Notes: a model not told the origin generated them from the letters alone. DNA of 64,000 nt from an uncultured Mesonia sp. (GCA_947499595.1 CANMOY010000001.1:372001-436000); one strand, 5' to 3'; counted from the first letter of the stretch, positions 46,213 through 56,129 are shown. Translations and numbers: made by a program.

Positions 46213-47010
46213 ATGAAAACACTTATTAAATTTACAATAGCATTTTTATTACCCATAGGCTTGGCTTTTGCTACAAACAAAGTTCATCCTAATTTCTATC
46301 ACAATCAAGGTCCAATTATTTTTATCGAAAACAACATCGAATTTGCGGTGTTTCAAGATGGGCAATTTGATTTTAATTACTTACCAAATAAAAGAAGATA
46401 CAGCTATTTTAACCAGCACATTAATATAACTTACAACGGAGGCTATAACTACATTCCACATATTCGGGTTAACCGTTACGGAAGTATAATTCAAATTAGA
46501 AACACTCCTATTTTCTACGATTTCTATGGTCGAGTAACCCAAATTGGGCAGATAAATTTAAAATATAATCGTTTCGGTTATTTAAAACGAATTGGCAATA
46601 TGCACATTCGTTATAATAGGCATTTTAATCGTTATTACCTTAACGGATTTATAAATAGGTATAACAAAAGCTATACTTATAGACCTTGGCATCGAAACTT
46701 TAGAAGACCAAAGTATGCTCATCATCCTGATTATAGATTACCAATTAGTGATCCTAGAGCTAAGCATCCTAAATACAGAAAACCGAGAATAAAGGGAAAT
46801 AAAGGGAGAATTACCAACCGGAACAATTATAGAGCAGAAAAACAGAAAGACCTTAGACGTGATGCTCAAACTAATAGAAAGCCATTGAATCGTCGCAAGG
46901 CACCAACTAAAAATTTCCGCAAAGAAATAGATAATAAACCCAATACCGTACGGAAAAGAAGCTACCATCAAAAAAGACCTTTAGGTGCTAGCACTAGAAG
47001 TAATCGCTAA
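46213..47010 (+). CDS. secreted Tyr/Arg-rich repeat protein of unknown function
   Basis: 265 residues. Signal peptide ends near A-F-A (residue 20). Residues about 33-60 form a conserved-looking I-F-I-E-N-N-I-E-F-A-V-F-Q-D-G block. Three repeats of 16-17 residues follow (86-102, 103-118, 119-134) on the pattern [N/D]-x-[Y/F]-G-x-x-x-x-I-x-x-x-x-I-x-Y. From about residue 140 the chain is extremely basic (Arg, Lys, His, Asn), with no hydrophobic core. It is probably an exported protein binding an acidic surface partner (inference). Confidence 0.78.
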   Translation: MKTLIKFTIAFLLPIGLAFATNKVHPNFYHNQGPIIFIENNIEFAVFQDGQFDFNYLPNKRRYSYFNQHINITYNGGYNYIPHIRVNRYGSIIQIRNTPIFYDFYGRVTQIGQINLKYNRFGYLKRIGNMHIRYNRHFNRYYLNGFINRYNKSYTYRPWHRNFRRPKYAHHPDYRLPISDPRAKHPKYRKPRIKGNKGRITNRNNYRAEKQKDLRRDAQTNRKPLNRRKAPTKNFRKEIDNKPNTVRKRSYHQKRPLGASTRSNR

Positions 47011-47038
47011 AAAAAAGCTCCATTTAGGAGCTTTTTTT
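47011..47038. terminator. bidirectional intrinsic terminator
   Basis: Stem AAAAAAGCTCC / GGAGCTTTTTT with loop ATTTA, overlapping the 3' end of the flippase gene on the minus strand. Confidence 0.88.
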
Positions 47039-48502
47039 ATTTTGAAAATGTTTTAATTTATATTTAATCCCTTTAAGAAATAAGCTCAGTTCTTCTGATG
47101 GCTTTAAAAATAAAATTCCTATAAAATAAACTATAGCCAAACTTATAGATTGAATAATAAGATTTATAAAAGGATTAAAGGGTAACGTTAAAAACCTTGA
47201 AATAAACAATAGTTTAAAGATAAACACAATAACATAAAATGTTTTCCTGCTAAAGGGATGAAGCTTGTAAAATTTATAAACCATAAAAATTTTTGCTAAA
47301 TCGTACATCAAAAAAACAATGAGTGATGCGACTGCTGCTCCAATTAAACCAAAGCGCGGAATAAGATAAATATTAAGTCCAATAGCTAATAAAATTACAA
47401 AGACCCCTGTGATTAAAAGCAATTTATAAAACCGAGAATTTAAAATGATGCTGTTAGAAATGCCTAAAAGATTATCTAATAATTTAATACTACTAAGCAT
47501 ACATAAAATCTCGAAAGCTAAGGTATAAACCGGTGGTAGTAACCGATATATTTCGCTTGCGTTCACCAAAATCAATAAAAAAATAAAACCACTTATAACC
47601 AATAAATTTATACTGCTTTTAGTATACAAGCTTTTTAAATTTTCATTTTGATTTTCGTTTAAGTACTTTGCCGTAAGCGGTAAAGTAATTTGATGCATCG
47701 CTCGAGAAGGTACGGCGATCACTGAGGCCATATATACACCAATTCCATAAATAGAAACTTGCTCAATAGGCATAAAATGTTCTATCATTACCTTATCCAA
47801 ATCCAATAAGGCAGAAGCCACAAAACTAGCTAAAAGCATCAAAGCCGAATAGGTGAAAATTTTCTTATGATTTTTGGGTAAACGCAAATCAATTTTTGGA
47901 GGTAGCAGGTAAAAAGCGTATAACTTAATTATTAGGGTGCGCAGCAAATAGACGATTGTTAAGGCATATAAAAACTGCGTAACATTGAGTAATTTAATAT
48001 ATACCATATACAATAAAACACTGATTAAAACACGATGAAAAACCTCCTTCATAAAATTACCGAAAACGCTTTTTAATTTGAGCTTGCTCCAAGCAAAAAA
48101 CAACTCAAAATAAGCGATAGCAAAAGCAATTAAAAAAATTAACCAGAAATAAGGTTTTATCCAGTCTTCGGTAATTAAAAGTATAAATTGATCCTTGAAA
48201 ATAGCAGTAGTAATCCCTAATATTAGGGCTACTCCTAAAGGATAAAACAATACCATACTTAACAATTGGTTTTGCTCATCACGCTTTTTAAAGGAAGAGT
48301 AAAATCGAATTATAGTATTGTTTAAACCAAACCCTAGAAAGGGCCATAACAAAGTTCCGGCCGATAGCAAAAAAGTAACCAATCCGTAGTATTGAGGGCT
48401 TAGAATTTTCGGATATAAAATTAATACATTAAAAGCCCCAATACCAAAGCCAAAATAAGTTACAAGGGTGTTCTGTAAAGATTGTTTTAAAACCACTCCC
48501 AT
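47024..48502 (-). CDS. polysaccharide flippase (MATE/Wzx-like, oligosaccharide transporter)
   Basis: 492 residues from the ATG at 48502, which overlaps the stop of the glycosyltransferase gene by one base (TGATG); a GTG just upstream is less likely. About 12-14 hydrophobic helices spread along the length, with the N-terminal Y-F-G-F-G-I-G-A-F-N-V-L and a polysaccharide-synthase-type layout. It probably flips a lipid-linked oligosaccharide across the inner membrane. Last gene of the surface-polysaccharide group. Confidence 0.85.
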   Translation of the reverse strand: MGVVLKQSLQNTLVTYFGFGIGAFNVLILYPKILSPQYYGLVTFLLSAGTLLWPFLGFGLNNTIIRFYSSFKKRDEQNQLLSMVLFYPLGVALILGITTAIFKDQFILLITEDWIKPYFWLIFLIAFAIAYFELFFAWSKLKLKSVFGNFMKEVFHRVLISVLLYMVYIKLLNVTQFLYALTIVYLLRTLIIKLYAFYLLPPKIDLRLPKNHKKIFTYSALMLLASFVASALLDLDKVMIEHFMPIEQVSIYGIGVYMASVIAVPSRAMHQITLPLTAKYLNENQNENLKSLYTKSSINLLVISGFIFLLILVNASEIYRLLPPVYTLAFEILCMLSSIKLLDNLLGISNSIILNSRFYKLLLITGVFVILLAIGLNIYLIPRFGLIGAAVASLIVFLMYDLAKIFMVYKFYKLHPFSRKTFYVIVFIFKLLFISRFLTLPFNPFINLIIQSISLAIVYFIGILFLKPSEELSLFLKGIKYKLKHFQNKKSS

Positions 48503-49794
48503 CACTCTTGTTCATTTAAAAAACAAGCTAAATTTCGGGTAAGATTTCTGCGATGAAAATCTTCTATTTTATTGGTAGAGTTAAAATCGGTTTTGCCTTG
48601 TAAAAAACAATTAAATTGATTGCGAATATAAGCTTTAATTTTAGCCTTCTCTGTGTATTCAAAGGCTGGCTCATACCCTAATTGTTCAAATATTTTATTA
48701 ACATCCCAGTTCTGAGGTCCTATTGCCAAAATAGGTCGTTGGGCTTTTAAATAAGCAAATAATTTGCCTGGAATAATACTAGCATGTTGGGGAGAGTTAA
48801 TTTCAATCAAACTTAACAAGTGTGCTTCACTCATAAATCTAAATGCTTTTTTTACAGACACATAACCCTCGTTAATTAAACAATCGCTTAAACCTGATTC
48901 AACTATAGATTTTACTACTTCTTCACTTACTTTACCACTTAATTGAAGTTCAAAATATTCTAAAAATTTATCGTTTTCTTGCCTCAATTCGGCTAAAGCC
49001 TGCCAAAGATTTTGAGGATTACGATTGGTTAAGAGGGACCCTACGTGGGCCAAAATAAATTTATCTTTTTTAAGCGGCATCTGTTTTTTTATATCCCCAT
49101 CATAACCATTAGTAATGACCCGAATAGGACGACTGCTTTTGTTTTTAAATTCTTCCGCAGTCCCATAACTCGTAGTAATAATAGCATCGGCCTGCTGCAA
49201 TACAGTTGTTTCTAATCTTTGGTGTCTTTTTTGAGATGCGGGTAATAAAAATAAGTCCTTATGATACCCTATATGCGTCCAAGGATCTCTAAAATCGGCC
49301 AACCAGGTTATATTCAATTTACGCTTTAAAGCTAAACCAATTAGGTGCAAACTATGCGGCGGACCTGTAGTAATAATTTTTGTAATGTTATTTTCCTTTA
49401 GATAAGACTCGAGAAATTTGGTTGCTGGCTTCACCCAACCTACTCGTGCATCTGGAATAAAAATATTTCCACGGATGAATAGTAACAATTTTTCTATGAA
49501 TCCCTGTTTATCCTTTTCTGAAATAATACCACTACTAATGGTTTGCGTTTTGTCCTTATTAAATATTTTAGCATAGGCATAAGGCTCACGAATAGGATAT
49601 TTAACCACCTGTACATCATTAGAAACCTCTTTTAGTAACTCAACATCTTCCAAAGGATAAAAAGGATTTTCTGGTGCAAAAACAATAGGTTCATACCCAA
49701 AATCTGGCAGGTATTTTACAAACTTCAACCAACGTTGAACACCCGGACCTCCAGCAGGTGGCCAATAATATAATACAATGAGAACCTTAGTCAA
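48502..49794 (-). CDS. glycosyltransferase family 4 protein (TTG start)
   Basis: 430 residues. N-terminal nucleotide-sugar-side motif V-L-I-V-L-Y-Y-W-P-P-A-G-G-P-G-V-Q-R-W and C-terminal GT-B features (G-K-L-F-A-Y-L-K-A-Q-R-P). The start must be the TTG at 49794: no ATG or GTG precedes the conserved N-terminal strand. It overlaps the YfhO gene by 8 bp, consistent with coupled translation. It builds a cell-surface glycan with the neighbouring flippase and YfhO protein. Confidence 0.88.
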   Translation of the reverse strand: MTKVLIVLYYWPPAGGPGVQRWLKFVKYLPDFGYEPIVFAPENPFYPLEDVELLKEVSNDVQVVKYPIREPYAYAKIFNKDKTQTISSGIISEKDKQGFIEKLLLFIRGNIFIPDARVGWVKPATKFLESYLKENNITKIITTGPPHSLHLIGLALKRKLNITWLADFRDPWTHIGYHKDLFLLPASQKRHQRLETTVLQQADAIITTSYGTAEEFKNKSSRPIRVITNGYDGDIKKQMPLKKDKFILAHVGSLLTNRNPQNLWQALAELRQENDKFLEYFELQLSGKVSEEVVKSIVESGLSDCLINEGYVSVKKAFRFMSEAHLLSLIEINSPQHASIIPGKLFAYLKAQRPILAIGPQNWDVNKIFEQLGYEPAFEYTEKAKIKAYIRNQFNCFLQGKTDFNSTNKIEDFHRRNLTRNLACFLNEQE

Positions 49795-52222
49795 TTGAAG
49801 CGCTTTTTTTCTTCATCCATTTAAAATAAATTCCACCTAAGAGTAGAAGTAAAAACAATACGCCACTAATTAAAGTATAGGTACTACCTTTTTGAATAAC
49901 TTCTGGTTCAAATTTGAAAATAAGTTCATGTTCACCTGCAGGAAGCTCTGCTGCTCTCAACGTATAATTTGCTCTAAAATGTGGTACTAACCTTCCATCT
50001 AAATAAGCGTTCCATCCGTAAGGATAGTAAATTTCAGAAAATACTGCCAATTGATCTTTATTGGTTTTATATTCATAAATCAACTCATTGGCTTTATAGC
50101 TTTTTAAATAAATTGTATCTTGTGTGGAGGGCTTAAATGAATTTTTCTTCAATTGTGCTGCAAATTCCTTGTGAATCACAGCTGTATTTTTAGTATTCAG
50201 CGTGTCGAGCATCCTTATCACAGCATCCGCATCTTGAGCCACAACTACCTCCTTAATGAACCATGCATTACCGTTTGCATCCGGATTTAGTTGTGCTAAA
50301 TCTTCTCCTTGGTTATTCATTAAAATATATTTGGTGTTTAGCATATTCAATACCTCCTGATTTCCTTTACTAATGTGATATTCAAATAAATCTTGCATTC
50401 TTTGAGGCTTGGCTGCATGGTATCCGCCAATAGAATGATGAAAATAAGAAGCTACCGAGGAGTTGAATGGACTATTAGCAAGATCTAAAACACGGTAGTG
50501 TGTTTCATCTTGCAAAACTTGTTGATTAGCGGAGTTAGGTTGGAATGGTTGCTCCATAAATCGCTTTGAAACAAAAGCATCATTATTTACATATCGCCTA
50601 TCTACAACTACTAAATCAAATACAATTATAATCCCGAGTATCAAAATACTTGTATTTCTTTGCAATTTTTGCTTCAAAAACAACCATATTGTTCCGGCAA
50701 CGGCCAGAACTAAAATTAAGCTTCTTAAGCTGTCTTCATTAAAAATACGCTTGCGATCTTCCTTTAAAGAACGAACAAAATCTGGTCCAAATTGTTCTAA
50801 AAAAATTCTATCTTGAGCACCAGAAAAGTCAAAAAACAAGCCTTTGAGCAGTAAAAACCCTAAGGCTATACCAGCTGTAATAAAAGTTGACTTTTTAAGA
50901 GCTTCAAGCATTTCTGTTCGACGGCCTTTTTGTTTAAATAAAACCGAAAGTCCTATAATTCCCAATACGGGGACACATAATTCAAGAATCACTTGAATAC
51001 TCGAAACGGCACGAAATTTATTGTACAAGGGTACATTATTTACAAAAAACTTTGTAAGCAAAGCCAAGTTATCACCCCAAGAAAGCAATAATGCTAAAAT
51101 ACTACCTCCTAACAGCCACCATTTTAATCTACCTTTCACTAAATATAGGGCGAAAACGAATAGAAAAAGTACGCTAGCACCAATATAGGCTGGTGCGCCG
51201 ATATAAGTTTGATCTCCCCAATAGGTTGGTGCTCGTTTTACAAATTCTTTTGCTTGGGCAGGTGAAGCTCCCATCTGTAATAAACTATTGTAGGTAGCCG
51301 AATCATTACTGAGCTTTTCGGCACTAGCACCGCCCATAAAACGCGGAATAAACAAATTAAAACTCTCAAGAATTCCGTAACTATATTCAGTAATATAATC
51401 GTAATCTAAGCCTGAATTTTCTTTTTCACTACCATCAGGATTTAAAGTTAACACAGATGGGCCTCGCGTACTAAAATCTGTATACTCTTTAGTGGCTAGC
51501 AAATTAGTGGCATTAGCTCCTATTGCCAGTAAAACAGGTACAATCATTATTCCCACCCGACTAAAGAAAGATTTAAGTTTATTTTTTTTATAAAAATCAA
51601 TAAGGTAGGCCACTCCTAAAATTAAGGTCAAGGCTAACAAATAGTATGTCATTTGAAAGTGATTGGCGTTAATTTCCAGGGCCATACCGGCAAACAAAAG
51701 TAAACTACCCCAAAAATACTTTTCCCTAAAGACTAGTATAATCCCGGCAAGCACCCAAGGCATATAAGCAATAGCATGTGCCTTGGCGTTATGCCCAACA
51801 CCCAAAATAATAATCATATAAGTACTAAAACCGAAAGCAAGAGCACCTAAAATAGCCAATTTATAATCTATTTTTAACGCTAATAATAAAATATACAGCC
51901 CTATAAAGTATAAAAATAGATAATCGGCAGGTCGAGGTAAAAATCGAACGAGACGGTCTACTTGCTTTACATAATTATAAGGATAATTAGCTCCAAGTTG
52001 GTAGGTTGGCATACCGCCAAATGCAGAATCTGTCCAGTAAGGCTCTTCATCAAAAGATTTGATGTGATCTTTCTGCTGCTTAGCCATCCCAATATATTGC
52101 ACAATATCACTTTGCTGAATAACCTTACCTTGTAAAACTGGGTTAAAATAGGCCAAGGCCAATATTATAAACAGAGCCAAGGCACTTAAATGGGGTAAAA
52201 ACCGCTTCAATGCTAAATTCAT
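49787..52222 (-). CDS. YfhO-family integral membrane protein (glycosyltransferase-like)
   Basis: 811 residues with about 12 hydrophobic helices in the first two-thirds and a large soluble segment near the C-terminus, followed by a final TM helix and a basic tail. This matches the YfhO family, thought to transfer sugars to lipid-linked or wall polymers using undecaprenyl-linked donors. Catalytic residues are not certain. It lies in the group DUF4834 / YfhO / glycosyltransferase / flippase on the minus strand. Confidence 0.86.
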   Translation of the reverse strand: MNLALKRFLPHLSALALFIILALAYFNPVLQGKVIQQSDIVQYIGMAKQQKDHIKSFDEEPYWTDSAFGGMPTYQLGANYPYNYVKQVDRLVRFLPRPADYLFLYFIGLYILLLALKIDYKLAILGALAFGFSTYMIIILGVGHNAKAHAIAYMPWVLAGIILVFREKYFWGSLLLFAGMALEINANHFQMTYYLLALTLILGVAYLIDFYKKNKLKSFFSRVGIMIVPVLLAIGANATNLLATKEYTDFSTRGPSVLTLNPDGSEKENSGLDYDYITEYSYGILESFNLFIPRFMGGASAEKLSNDSATYNSLLQMGASPAQAKEFVKRAPTYWGDQTYIGAPAYIGASVLFLFVFALYLVKGRLKWWLLGGSILALLLSWGDNLALLTKFFVNNVPLYNKFRAVSSIQVILELCVPVLGIIGLSVLFKQKGRRTEMLEALKKSTFITAGIALGFLLLKGLFFDFSGAQDRIFLEQFGPDFVRSLKEDRKRIFNEDSLRSLILVLAVAGTIWLFLKQKLQRNTSILILGIIIVFDLVVVDRRYVNNDAFVSKRFMEQPFQPNSANQQVLQDETHYRVLDLANSPFNSSVASYFHHSIGGYHAAKPQRMQDLFEYHISKGNQEVLNMLNTKYILMNNQGEDLAQLNPDANGNAWFIKEVVVAQDADAVIRMLDTLNTKNTAVIHKEFAAQLKKNSFKPSTQDTIYLKSYKANELIYEYKTNKDQLAVFSEIYYPYGWNAYLDGRLVPHFRANYTLRAAELPAGEHELIFKFEPEVIQKGSTYTLISGVLFLLLLLGGIYFKWMKKKSASID

Positions 52223-52247
52223 AAACTAGTATTTTGGAGCTCACAAG

Positions 52248-52502
52248 CTAATCAATTTCTTCGTAATCGATATACTCTCCTACTTTCTTTTCAGACTTTT
52301 CTAAATTTTCCTTTTTTGCTTGTTGTGGTCGATTAAAATCTGCTTGTTGTTTAAACTGATCCTGCATTTTCTGATTTACTTTGTTCAGTATATACTTCAG
52401 TAAAAACGGTTTAAGCCACTTAAAAATTATTTTAAGTCCAAAATAAACCAATAAAATAATTAATACAGTCTTCAATAAGCCCATAAATGATGCGTAAGCC
52501 AT
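52248..52502 (-). CDS. DUF4834 family small membrane protein
   Basis: 84 residues. One hydrophobic helix (about 8-25), a second weaker one up to residue 37, then a charged Gln/Lys-rich tail ending I-D-Y-E-E-I-D. This is the DUF4834 pattern of the Bacteroidota; function unknown. It is the first gene of the polysaccharide group, 25 bp before YfhO. Confidence 0.82.
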   Translation of the reverse strand: MAYASFMGLLKTVLIILLVYFGLKIIFKWLKPFLLKYILNKVNQKMQDQFKQQADFNRPQQAKKENLEKSEKKVGEYIDYEEID

Positions 52503-52513
52503 TTTTTTTAGTG

Positions 52514-52521
52514 CAAAATTA
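52514..52521 (-). promoter_or_regulatory. -7 promoter box of the DUF4834 / polysaccharide group
   Basis: The minus strand reads TAATTTTG, an exact TAnnTTTG match, 11 bp before the ATG at 52502. Confidence 0.5.
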
Positions 52522-52573
52522 GGGATTGTTCTATTAAAGCCTATTTATTTAATTAAAAATTACCAAAAATATA

Positions 52574-52581
52574 TACCTTTG
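52574..52581 (+). promoter_or_regulatory. -7 promoter box of the outer-membrane protein gene
   Basis: TACCTTTG, an exact TAnnTTTG match, 18 bp before the ATG at 52600. Confidence 0.55.
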
Positions 52582-52599
52582 GGTGTTTAACAAAATACT

Positions 52600-53559
52600 A
52601 TGAAGCAACTATTTTTAACGATTAGCTTGAGCCTGTTATGTTTTCACGGATTTGCTCAGTATACAGAAACCATAAACTCAAACCGACCTGGAGCCTCTCA
52701 AGGAGCATTTTCTGTAGGTCACAAGGTCATACAGTTCGAAATGGGTGGCCTATATGAACAAAACCAACACGATTTAACGCAGATTGATGCAACACAATGG
52801 GGTGTAGATTACGAATTCCGTTTCGGGATCATAATGGAGCAACTTGAACTCAATTTAAAAGGTAGATACTTAAGCACAACCGAAGAATATATTCAAGGTG
52901 GCCAGAATATAGAAAACAGTTATAGCAACTTTCAATCGAACACCTTGGCGATAAAGTATTTGGTCTATGACCCTTATAAAAAACGAGCTTTTGAAAAACC
53001 TAATATTTACAGCTGGAAAGCTAACAATAGCTTTCAATGGCGTGATTTAATTCCTGCGGTTTCAATTTATGCAGGTGCCAATATACTTTTAGGAAAAAAC
53101 AATCCTTATTTAGCGCCTGGTGTGGGCAAACTTACCCCTACCGCCGCTTTAGTTACGCAAAACAATTGGGGAAAATGGGTATTTGTTATGAACTTTATTG
53201 CGGATAGATTTACTAGCGATGATCCTTATTATTCAGGAATTTTCACAATGACGCATACCCTTAACGCTCAGTTCTCTGTATTTGCTGAGTACCAGGCTAT
53301 AAAAAACGATTTCTACGCAGATGATTTAGTACGCTTGGGTGGCGCCTATTTATTTTCTAAGGATTTGCAGCTAGACCTTTACGGATTAACTAATTTTAAA
53401 GACACTCCTGCTCGTTGGCAAGTAGGTTTAGGTCTTTCTTACCGTTTGGATAGTAAGCATGAAGATGAAATAATAATGGAAAAGAAACAACCTAAGCAAA
53501 AGAAAAATAAAAAGGTAAAAAACAGTGAATTAGTTGATCCAGAAAACGACCTAGATTAA
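52600..53559 (+). CDS. outer-membrane beta-barrel protein, phenol-degradation-transporter-like
   Basis: 319 residues. Signal peptide ends at F-A-Q (residues 1-20). The mature part shows alternating amphipathic beta-strands and starts with I-N-S-N-R-P-G-A-S, as in the Phenol_MetA_deg / transporter family of outer-membrane barrels. The C-terminal 30 residues are a highly charged Lys/Asp tail, unusual for a barrel end and probably periplasmic. Substrate unknown. Single gene ending at a strong terminator. Confidence 0.8.
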   Translation: MKQLFLTISLSLLCFHGFAQYTETINSNRPGASQGAFSVGHKVIQFEMGGLYEQNQHDLTQIDATQWGVDYEFRFGIIMEQLELNLKGRYLSTTEEYIQGGQNIENSYSNFQSNTLAIKYLVYDPYKKRAFEKPNIYSWKANNSFQWRDLIPAVSIYAGANILLGKNNPYLAPGVGKLTPTAALVTQNNWGKWVFVMNFIADRFTSDDPYYSGIFTMTHTLNAQFSVFAEYQAIKNDFYADDLVRLGGAYLFSKDLQLDLYGLTNFKDTPARWQVGLGLSYRLDSKHEDEIIMEKKQPKQKKNKKVKNSELVDPENDLD

Positions 53560-53570
53560 ATATTGAATAA

Positions 53571-53599
53571 AAAAAAATCCGCTTTAAGCGGATTTTTTT
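53571..53599. terminator. bidirectional intrinsic terminator
   Basis: Near-perfect palindrome AAAAAAATCCGCTT / AAGCGGATTTTTTT around a central T, between convergent genes. Confidence 0.9.
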
Positions 53600-53621
53600 T
53601 CTTAATGAAATTCTGTTTATA

Positions 53622-54881
53622 TTAATTACCCATTGCAGCAGCAACTCCTGCAGATAATCTTTTATAAGTACCATTTTCTAAACGCTCACGAATAGATGAA
53701 AAGGCTTCTAAAGTTTCTTCGATATCTTTCATAGTATGTGAAGCTGTAGGTATCATTCTAAGTAGTATTAAACCTTTTGGAATTACAGGGTATACTACAA
53801 TACTGCAGAATACACCGTGATTTTCGCGCAAATCCTTAACCAAGGCCATTGCTTCGGGTATACTTCCCTTTAAATAAACTGGAGTTACACAACTTTGCGT
53901 TGTACCAATATCAAAACCTCTTTCTTTAAGTCCGTTTTGCAAGGCATTTACATTTTCCCAAAGTTTCTCTTTCAATTCAGGCATGCTTCGCAGCATATCC
54001 AAACGCTTAAGCGCCCCTACTACTAATTGCATTTGCAAAGATTTTGCAAACATTTGCGATCTTAAGTTATATTTCAAATAATCTATTACCTCTTGATCAC
54101 CAGCTATAAATGCCCCTGTGCTTGCCATAGATTTTGCAAAAGTAGCAAAGTAAACGTCAATTTGATCTTGTACTCCTTGCTCTTCACCAGCACCAGCACC
54201 AGTCTTACCTAAGGTACCAAAACCGTGCGCATCATCTACAAATAATCTAAAGTTGTACTTTTCTTTTAAGGCAACAATTTCTTTTAGTTTTCCTTGTTCT
54301 CCACGCATACCGAATACACCTTCAGAAATCAGTAAAATTCCGCCTCCGGTTTGTTGTGCAATTTTTTCGGCTCTTTGTAAGTTTTTCTCAATACTTGCTA
54401 CATCATTGTGTTTGTAGGTAAAACGTTTACCCATATGTAAGCGTACCCCATCAATAATACAGGCGTGCGCATCTACATCATAAACAATTACATCATCTTT
54501 CCCCACCAAAGCATCAATGGTACTTACCATACCCTGATAACCAAAATTTAACAAATAAGCCGCTTCCTTATTAACAAATTCGGCTAACTCATTTTGAAGT
54601 TGTTCATGCAAATTGGTATGACCACTCATCATTCTTGCTCCCATAGGATAAGCAGAACCATATTGTTTGGCTGCCTCGGCATCTACTTTTCTAACTTCAG
54701 GGTGATTAGCCAGGCCTAAATAATCATTCACACTCCAAGTAATTACTTCTTTACCTTGAAATTTCATTCGGTTACCTATTTCTCCTTCTAGTTTAGGGAA
54801 TACAAAATAACCTTCAGCTTGGTCTGCCCATTTTCCTAATGGCCCCTTATCTTTATATATTTTATCAAATAAATCTTTCAT
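53622..54881 (-). CDS. PLP-dependent alpha-oxoamine synthase (serine palmitoyltransferase-like)
   Basis: 419 residues, aminotransferase class I/II fold. PLP-binding Lys in T-F-A-K-S-M-A-S-T-G, preceded by D-D-A-H-G-F-G (the usual second Glu of D-E-A-H-G is Asp). The N-terminal part has W-S-V-N-D-Y-L-G-L and G-A-R-M-M-S-G. This group includes serine palmitoyltransferase, KBL and BioF; the sphingolipid role is plausible because many Bacteroidota make sphingolipids, but the acyl-CoA substrate is not proven. Confidence 0.85.
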   Translation of the reverse strand: MKDLFDKIYKDKGPLGKWADQAEGYFVFPKLEGEIGNRMKFQGKEVITWSVNDYLGLANHPEVRKVDAEAAKQYGSAYPMGARMMSGHTNLHEQLQNELAEFVNKEAAYLLNFGYQGMVSTIDALVGKDDVIVYDVDAHACIIDGVRLHMGKRFTYKHNDVASIEKNLQRAEKIAQQTGGGILLISEGVFGMRGEQGKLKEIVALKEKYNFRLFVDDAHGFGTLGKTGAGAGEEQGVQDQIDVYFATFAKSMASTGAFIAGDQEVIDYLKYNLRSQMFAKSLQMQLVVGALKRLDMLRSMPELKEKLWENVNALQNGLKERGFDIGTTQSCVTPVYLKGSIPEAMALVKDLRENHGVFCSIVVYPVIPKGLILLRMIPTASHTMKDIEETLEAFSSIRERLENGTYKRLSAGVAAAMGN

Positions 54882-54906
54882 AGAATAATTTTTATAAAAC
54901 AGAATG

Positions 54907-54914
54907 CAAAAATA
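54907..54914 (-). promoter_or_regulatory. -7 promoter box of the oxoamine synthase gene
   Basis: The minus strand reads TATTTTTG, an exact TAnnTTTG match, 25 bp before the ATG at 54881. Confidence 0.5.
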
Positions 54915-54975
54915 ATCAAATAAATATCAATTTGATTATTTAAAAAGCAATTCGTGGATTTAACTGTATAGAATA

Positions 54976-55010
54976 AATTTAAAAGCACCCGATAAGGATG
55001 CTTTTAAATT
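54976..55010 (-). terminator. terminator overlapping the cysteine synthase stop codon
   Basis: Perfect 12-bp arms AATTTAAAAGCA / TGCTTTTAAATT with an 11-nt loop. The right arm includes two bases of the stop codon. It separates this gene from the oxoamine synthase gene downstream. Confidence 0.7.
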
Positions 55011-56049
55011 ACTTAATATATTGAATTTTTTCAGCATCAACTAAGTTTTCAGAATCTGAGAAACCTTGTTCTTGCATCCAATCATCACTGTAGATTTTGC
55101 TCATATAGCGAGAGCCATGATCGGGAAAGATAATAACTACTTTGCTATTAGCATCAAAAATTCCTTCATCGGCCAATTGCTTAACTCCTTGAAAAGCGGC
55201 ACCACTTGTGTACCCTACAAAAAGACCCTCGGTCTTAGAAATCATTCTGGCTGTGTGGGCGCTCTCTTCGTCAGAAACCTTTACAAAACGATCTATAACA
55301 TCAAAATCTGTCGCTGTCGGAATCAAATTTTTACCTAAACCTTCAATACGGTACGGATAAATTTCATTTTCATCAAACTCACGCGTTTCGTGGTACTTTT
55401 TTAATACCGATCCGTAGGCATCTATACCTATAATTTGAATATTGGGATTTTGCTCTTTTAAAAATCTTGCGGTTCCAGAAATGGTTCCTCCTGTCCCACT
55501 ACACGCCACCAAATGGGTTATTTCTCCTTCAGTTTGTTTCCATATTTCAGGACCAGTGGTGTTGTAATGCGCATCAATATTTAATTCATTAAAATATTGA
55601 TTGATATAAACAGAACCTTTAATTTCTTGATGTAACCTTTTTGCTACCTCATAATACGATCTTGGGTCATCGGCACTTACGTGAGCTGGACAAACATATA
55701 CTTTAGCTCCTAAGCTTTTAAGCATATCTATTTTATCTGCAGATGATTTTGAACTAACCGCTAAAATGCACTCGTACCCTTTGATCACCGAAACCATTGC
55801 AATACTAAATCCTGTATTACCCGATGTGGTTTCAATAATGGTATCTCCTGGTTTTAATATCCCTTTGCGCTCAGCTTCTTCGATAATATAAAGGGCTATT
55901 CTGTCTTTTGTTGAGTGACCGGGATTAAATGCTTCTACTTTGGCATAAAAATCTCCAGTTAAATCTTTAGTTATTCGGTTTAATTTAATGAGTGGTGTAT
56001 TTCCTACTAGCTGTAAAGCGTCATTATAAACCTTTAAGTCTTCTTTCAT
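55009..56049 (-). CDS. PLP-dependent cysteine synthase / cystathionine beta-synthase-like enzyme
   Basis: 346 residues from the ATG at 56049; the frame stays open to 56124, but the added part is not family-like and covers the probable promoter. [13 protein letters not shown] lysine in [14 protein letters not shown] and G-T-G-G-T-I-S-G are conserved. The H-S-T-K-D-R form, rather than P-S-x-S-x-K-D-R, suggests a branch between CysK/CysM and CBS. It makes cysteine or cystathionine; the exact acceptor is not decided. Confidence 0.88.
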   Translation of the reverse strand: MKEDLKVYNDALQLVGNTPLIKLNRITKDLTGDFYAKVEAFNPGHSTKDRIALYIIEEAERKGILKPGDTIIETTSGNTGFSIAMVSVIKGYECILAVSSKSSADKIDMLKSLGAKVYVCPAHVSADDPRSYYEVAKRLHQEIKGSVYINQYFNELNIDAHYNTTGPEIWKQTEGEITHLVACSGTGGTISGTARFLKEQNPNIQIIGIDAYGSVLKKYHETREFDENEIYPYRIEGLGKNLIPTATDFDVIDRFVKVSDEESAHTARMISKTEGLFVGYTSGAAFQGVKQLADEGIFDANSKVVIIFPDHGSRYMSKIYSDDWMQEQGFSDSENLVDAEKIQYIK

Positions 56050-56121
56050 AAAATGTGAAGTTCTTATTAACTTTCCTTTCGTGTTTTGATTCCAAAAAAT
56101 TAAGGAATTCGCAAAACAAGG

Positions 56122-56129
56122 CAAATTTA
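56122..56129 (-). promoter_or_regulatory. -7 promoter box of the cysteine synthase gene
   Basis: The minus strand reads TAAATTTG, an exact TAnnTTTG match, 73 bp before the ATG at 56049. The implied 5' leader is about 65 nt. Confidence 0.4.
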
